DNA of 64,000 nt from Haberlea rhodopensis. Taxonomy: Eukaryota; Streptophyta; Magnoliopsida; Lamiales; Gesneriaceae. Made by a program: the position numbers and the translations under genes. Positions within the stretch are counted from its first letter, which is position 1. The number at the start of each line of letters is the position of its first letter. Below the pieces are notes generated by a model that saw nothing but the letters and a program-made list of their open reading frames with translations, made no database searches and had not been told where the DNA came from. The DNA lies in assembly GCA_907163345.1 (NCBI GenBank), contig CAJQUN010000333.1, positions 583,103-647,102 of the forward strand, given 5' to 3'. Below, one piece after another: positions 59,118-64,000 of the stretch.

Positions 59118-61560
59118 TGGAACACAATGATCACATGTCATGCTCATCATGGTCTTGCAACTAAGGCTATTGAAGCATATAGAATGGTGAAAGATAGCGA
59201 TTTGAAACCTAATGAAGCGACATGGGTGAGCATTTTATCCGCTTATGCTAATCTGGGAGCCTTGAGAGACGGAATGAGATCTCATGGGGAAGTGATCAAA
59301 GTAGGTATGTGCTTGGTTTTGTTCGTGTGTACCTACCTCATGGATCTGTACGGAAAATGTGGGAGGCTGGGAGAAGCCATGTCTTTATTCTATGAGATCT
59401 CATGGACTTGGTGAGACATCTTTAAAGCTTAATGTGACAATTTGTCATTGTTGACCGCTTGTAGCCATCGGGTTTGGTTGATTAAGGAAAGCACTGTTTG
59501 ACGTGATGCAAAGAACTTACGTAATCAAACCTACTCTAAAACACTATGGCTTCATGGTGGACTTGTTTGGTAGGGCTAGGCTATTGGAAACGTGATAAGT
59601 GTGATTTTTACACTTAATTTGATATGAGATTAGGGACGTTTTTTAGTGATGCATGAAAAATATTAAACGTTTTGGCATATATTTGTATATTTCAGGAATT
59701 TAGGTCCAAATGCATAAAAGTAGAGGAAATAAGCTATAAAGGATAAAAAGGACCAAACTGAGCAAACACGGAAAAGAAGGGACGAAATCACAAATTGTTG
59801 AAATTCAGGACTCGCGATCAATCGGCATATTCGGGCGATCGATCGCCTCGGACCAGAAGCTTTTTGCGATCGATCGGTACTTAAGGGCGATCGATCGCCG
59901 CGATGAAGAGTTTGAAAAATAAAAGGCAGAATAGTCTGGCGATTGATCGGCCACTTGTCGCGATCGATCAACAGACCCGAAAAACTCAAGATTTGATTTC
60001 CATCTTGGTTATTTTGTGTCATATCTGACTTGTATTGGACGAAAATAGGACTTTTTTGCTCATAATTTAACCTAAAATCGTCAGCCATCATCATCTTCAT
60101 CCCCTCCAACCATCCATACACCACAAATCCATTGAAGAGGAGACGCATCGGAAGAGACGGGACGATGGAGCAACGCAAGGAGTCAACATCTCTCGTTATT
60201 TCCTTATTTCTAACTTGTGTTCTATGTTTTCATTAGATTTTGATGTTTAGAATGTTGCAAAACAATTTGATGCATTATTATTTGATGGAGATTGTTGGCT
60301 AAGTTTGTTGTCGAGACTTAGTGGATTCTTTGTATTAATTCATAATTCAATTTAAGGTTTTTGACATATCTTTGTGCATAATTTATTGTGATTCATGCTT
60401 TTGAAGGATTGATAACATTTGAATAATTATTTATTGTGATTGAATTGACCATAGGAGATTGCAATACGATATAGTAATTTATGCCGTGGATTTCAGATTG
60501 AGATCGAGAGATAAAGTCAAATACATGTGTGATAGCAATAGATATCTAGTAATCGAAGGCTTTTAGTTTTCATAGATCGACATTCAATATTAATTATTCA
60601 ATAAAGATACGGGAGTAGCTTATTGTAACGTTAGTATTTTAGATTTGTTATAACCGGACCGAGGTATAACAAGTGCATTAGGAAAACTCGTCACCTTAGA
60701 GCCTTTGAATTTAAATCTTAACTAATAGACGAATTATTGGAGATTACATGGGTGAACCAAAGTCTTGATAATTGTCTCCAATGATTCTATTTTCATTCAC
60801 TACTGTTTGTTTGGGTTGAATATTGATTAATTAGTCAAATTAGTTTAATAATCATAATTAGTTTCGTAGACTAAATATAGTTAAATTAATTGAGTTTGGT
60901 ACTTATTTCCTAGTACTCGTGGGTTCGGCACTCGTACTTTTCATATCATTAGACTAAAACTTGACAGCGTGCACTTGCGGTACATAATCGCTAAACTGGA
61001 AAATACTGTTTAAAATATTAGCGATCAAAACGACATATAATTTCATCGATAACATGCCTTTGAGGCCTGATGCTTCAATCTGGGGAGCTCTTCTCGGTGC
61101 TTGTAGAATCCATGGAAACATTGAAATGGGTAGAAAGGCCTCGATCAACTTGTTTGATGCTGATTCCGATGACGTTGGGTACTATATTTTGGTGTCAATT
61201 ATTAGTGAAGTCGAAAGGTGTGGATGAAGTGAGAGAATTGGCTAGGGCAGGGATTGAGGAAGACTCCTGGTGGAACTCAGTTGAACTAAATAATAGAATT
61301 GAAATCTTTTATAAGGGCAACCGATCTCACCCTCAATGCGAGAGATATACAACGAATTAGCAGATTTGAATGGTGAAATGAAACGCCTCGGTATACACCA
61401 GACTACAGTTTCGTTCTGCAAGAGACTGGAAATTATGTATGGAATTCTGAAGACAACCCCAAAGACTGTATTAGAATATACAAGAACTTGAGGGTTTGTG
61501 GGAAAGGGAGATAATTCATCACTTCAAAGATGGGTTATGCTTAGTAGAGATTATTGGTAA
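59118..61560 (+). pseudogene. PPR-DYW (PLS-class pentatricopeptide repeat) gene fragment
   Basis: PPR-DYW proteins bind organellar RNA and many perform C-to-U editing. Repeats start abruptly at 59118 (WNTMITCHAHHGLATKAIEA, LKPNEATWVSILSAYANLGA, LMDLYGKCGRLGEAMSLFYE), are damaged after 59414, continue in pieces (LTACSH, LKHYGFMVDLFGRARLLET-like), resume after a solo LTR at 61033 (TYNFIDNMPLRPDASIWGAL) and pass through the E region (SVELNNRIEIFYKGNRSHPQ). The C-terminus has HHFKDGLC in one frame and DYW-stop in another (61549-61560), so at least one frameshift lies in between. The N-terminal part and any organelle targeting peptide are missing. It cannot be functional. Confidence 0.88.
59593..61027. 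mobile_element. Solo LTR (1435 bp) inside the PPR pseudogene
   Basis: Ends TGATAAGTG and AGCGATCA (inverted TGAT/ATCA), flanked by the perfect 5-bp duplication AAACG (59588-59592 and 61028-61032). Removing it and one AAACG restores the PPR frame: CTA TTG GAA ACG joins ACA TAT AAT. No coding region inside. A cluster of GCGATCGATCG-like motifs lies at 59815-59970. Strand is not determined. Confidence 0.88.
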
Positions 61561-62738
61561 TTTTTTGTGTGCCATTTCTTGATCGAGAAGGTTAAGTCTC
61601 TCGTGTTCGGTTTCTCTTCATGTTTTACATAATTCATCCTATTTATTGTTCTGAATGGAACACGAACTGATTTTTGATGGGGGGGAAGAGAAAGAAAAGT
61701 ATTTATTGAGATTATGCTTCATTGCATAAAAAAAATAAAATAAAAAGCAAGTCTAGCGTCGTTCTATCTGATTTATTTGTTTTGGATTCAACGAATGTCT
61801 TTTATCTTATGTACCACGTACTTGATCATCCCATGTCCAATTAATCGTTTTTATATATATGTATAAACTCTCAAGAACACGGCAATGTTTCCAGCGAATC
61901 TTTACTTATATATTTCATATTGCGTTTCAATTTTAGTTCTTTGTTGTATCTTTTGGTTGGTTCTTTCTTTTAAAATCCTTGAATACTACATTGAATTTTC
62001 AATTAGTAACCAATGTATGCCTCATGTCTTCGTTACACACGCAACATGTGTGCGTCGACGCTAGTATACATAAAACAGGAGATGGTGATAATAAAATATT
62101 TCTTAATGGGTCTTTTATGCTGCCTTAAGTTGTTCGATGCCTCATTAACTTTTCATTGAACAGATTGATTTCATTTGGGAAATTTAACTGCAAATTTATT
62201 TTAGCTCCCATGGAAACTTAAAATATTAATTATTTTTGGCCTGAATTTAATTTGGCTGTGTTCGAATCTTCGGATTCAAGCTTGAATAATTTGATTTAAA
62301 CTAAATGATTAATTATCAAGCTCTATGAAGTAAAAACCCAAACCATGACTTGAGTTCATTAGCTCATTTAAATTTTAAATATAGTTATAAAAATATTAAT
62401 TAATAAATATATTAAAGCTTATGAACTATCAAATCGAAATATGTTATTTCTCATCACACTATTAAATTCTATAATTCATCTAGACTGTAACTATACCTGA
62501 AAACATTTCGATTAACTATTGGAAACATATTCATCGAATGCAGTGTGAGAACACCAAGATAGATGGTATACCATGGCTTGTCTTCCAATCACATTTTCAA
62601 GCTAAAAATCACTTTATAAAAAGTTTCGGGAATGATTTAAATGAAAAACGCAGTGGACAGCTTAAAACAATAGAATCGCAGGCAACAGCATCTCGATGGC
62701 CGATGCAGTAGCACAGGTTTATATGTTTCAGGAGACTT
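61561..62738. other. Spacer between PPR pseudogene and V-ATPase gene
   Basis: AT-rich with no recognised gene. The right part should contain the 3' untranslated region of the minus-strand V-ATPase gene. Confidence 0.4.
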
Positions 62739-64000
62739 TTAGAACCTCGAGGAGGCCACTGATTCAGCAGAGAAGAGGTACTTCACTCTTGAAAGAACAG
62801 AGTCGTGCGCAGGATCATATGGATGGTCCTTGGAAGGGATCTCAAGTATTGCTGGTATTGGATTGTTGTAGCTGTCTACCAAAAACCTTATTATATTTTC
62901 AACCTGAAAAGAAGTACAACAGATTTTTCGAATATAAGCAACACAAAATTGTCCGACATTAGAAATTTAAGGTTATTCATTAATCGATCTCTAGTAGTTT
63001 GAAACCCCAAAATGATTTAAGACATGTCCAACTGTTCAACAGAAACTGTGCGCAAATAATGGATAAATGCACCCTTTAATTATATGTATCATGCATTGTA
63101 CACAAATGAAATCTAGATCCTTCAAAAACTTTCTGAATTGTTGGCCATTGTAACTAGCACACCAAATGTCTTCATCCAAGGCATGTGAGAAGACGTTCTT
63201 TGTAAGAACTTATTTCAGAAACTTAAATATGAAACAGAAGCTAAAATACAGAAACAATTAACAAAAGCGAAAAGGTTACATATTGGCTAATTAAGTACTA
63301 TAGCAATGTCTTCTCTTGTAGTTTATTCCTGAATGCATCTTCAATTTGTTTCACTGTTGTTTCTGCAACCAGTAGCAGAGAACAGCATGAGTCAATACGT
63401 GCACAGATGAATCCAAAGAGAAAATAATACCATTCCTTTTTCGTGAGATGAGTATATTGAGATAACAATTACACACTTGATTGTTTGTACTACACTCGAA
63501 GAAATTTTAGTAGCATAACTTGTTCACCCCATTTTCTTGGAAGGAAAGCATCAAAAACCATGCCGGAATAAAGATGCTATTCCATTATTAACCACAGTTA
63601 TCTAGTATAAAACTGAACAATTTGATACAAGGATAAGCTTACTTCAAAAAAAAAAAGGCCTGGACTTTAAAATAATGGAAATAAGTAAACAAAGGCACTT
63701 GCGAACATTTAACACAAGTCAGCAAAAATGAATCAGCCTTGCTACAAAATGTACAATAATGTTAAGCCAACTTTTGTTGTAATCATATTGAAACATTTTG
63801 ATAAGATCATACAAAGACACGGATTTAATTGATTGCATCAATGGTTGAATTTGATGATGACGGAAGTAGGAGAACGGAACCAGCTTACTTGAGTCCACAA
63901 TAGGTAATTTGTTTCCTCCTTAAATCCACATTGCCAACTCCATGCCAGTAAAAATCCAGTAATTGTGTCCTAAATCCACGTGCATATCTTCAAAATTAAT
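62739..64000 (-). pseudogene. V-type proton ATPase subunit F gene, partial, with indels
   Basis: Subunit F is part of the central stalk of the V1 sector, which couples ATP hydrolysis to proton pumping into vacuoles and Golgi. Three exons are seen on the minus strand. The one at 63969-63889 (DTITGFLLA, GVGNVDLRRK) has one extra and two missing bases. The one at 63362-63280 (TTVKQIEDAF ... ISQY) has compensating shifts enclosing a TAG. The last, 62903-62739, is perfect: IIRFLVDSYNNPIPAILEIP, SKDHPYDPAHDSVLSRVKYL, ending SVASSRF. All splice sites are GT/AG and exon phases fit. The first exon lies beyond the window. It is either a young pseudogene or a real gene with uncorrected base errors, since two of the lesions are lost A residues next to other A residues. 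Confidence 0.85.

Noticed and set aside
62696..62962. Plus-strand frame of 88 codons
   Set aside because: It is the antisense of the V-ATPase F last exon.

Overview
The window is nuclear DNA from a flowering plant, almost certainly a eudicot. The genes have introns with GT/AG junctions, and they encode plant-specific families (a WRKY factor, two Aux/IAA repressors, a PPR-DYW fragment). The background is AT-rich and packed with Ty1/copia, Mutator-like, hAT and LINE-type repeats plus endogenous pararetrovirus remains. I cannot name the species from sequence alone.

Layout. 1-2.3 kb: decayed endogenous caulimovirid (reverse transcriptase and RNase H). 3.75-5.48 kb (minus): intact group IId WRKY gene with three exons. 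8.0-9.1 kb: internally deleted hAT transposase. 10.8-24.35 kb (plus): last four exons of an F-box/LRR-type gene, broken by an 8-bp-TSD hAT MITE and by a 9.6-kb tandem copia structure, with a gag-only copia element in its intron. 26.18-30.13 kb: complete gag-only LTR element with a perfect 5-bp TSD. 30.4-32.1 kb (minus): four-exon Aux/IAA gene of the IAA7/14/17 class. 34.9-37.9 kb: Mutator-like element with a 9-bp TSD, filled with about fourteen near-perfect palindromes. 38.9-41.8 kb: truncated copia element with its 3' LTR. 42-45.3 kb: LINE and MITE remnants. 45.9-46.7 kb: a probable second pararetroviral fragment. 47.46-48.2 kb (plus): three-exon Aux/IAA gene of the IAA1-4 class. 49.2-59.1 kb: second, older copy of the palindrome-bearing Mutator-like element, split by a very young copia element (49.78-58.48 kb). 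59.1-61.6 kb: PPR-DYW pseudogene split by a 1.4-kb solo LTR. 62.7-64 kb (minus): V-ATPase subunit F gene, partial at the window edge and carrying indels.

How the pieces relate. Only three genes look intact: WRKY, IAA7/14/17-class and IAA1-4-class. The two Aux/IAA genes are divergently transcribed with about 15 kb of transposon sequence between their start codons. This looks like the conserved IAA1-4/IAA7-14-17 gene pair known from Arabidopsis, stretched by insertions. Both have TGTCTC auxin-response cores upstream. The strongest unexplained signal is the palindrome array inside the Mutator-like element: the outer bases of the two arms change together from copy to copy. The second is a gag-only copia element whose 24-nt leader lacks a tRNA-type primer site and instead holds a 14-nt perfect complement of its own LTR.
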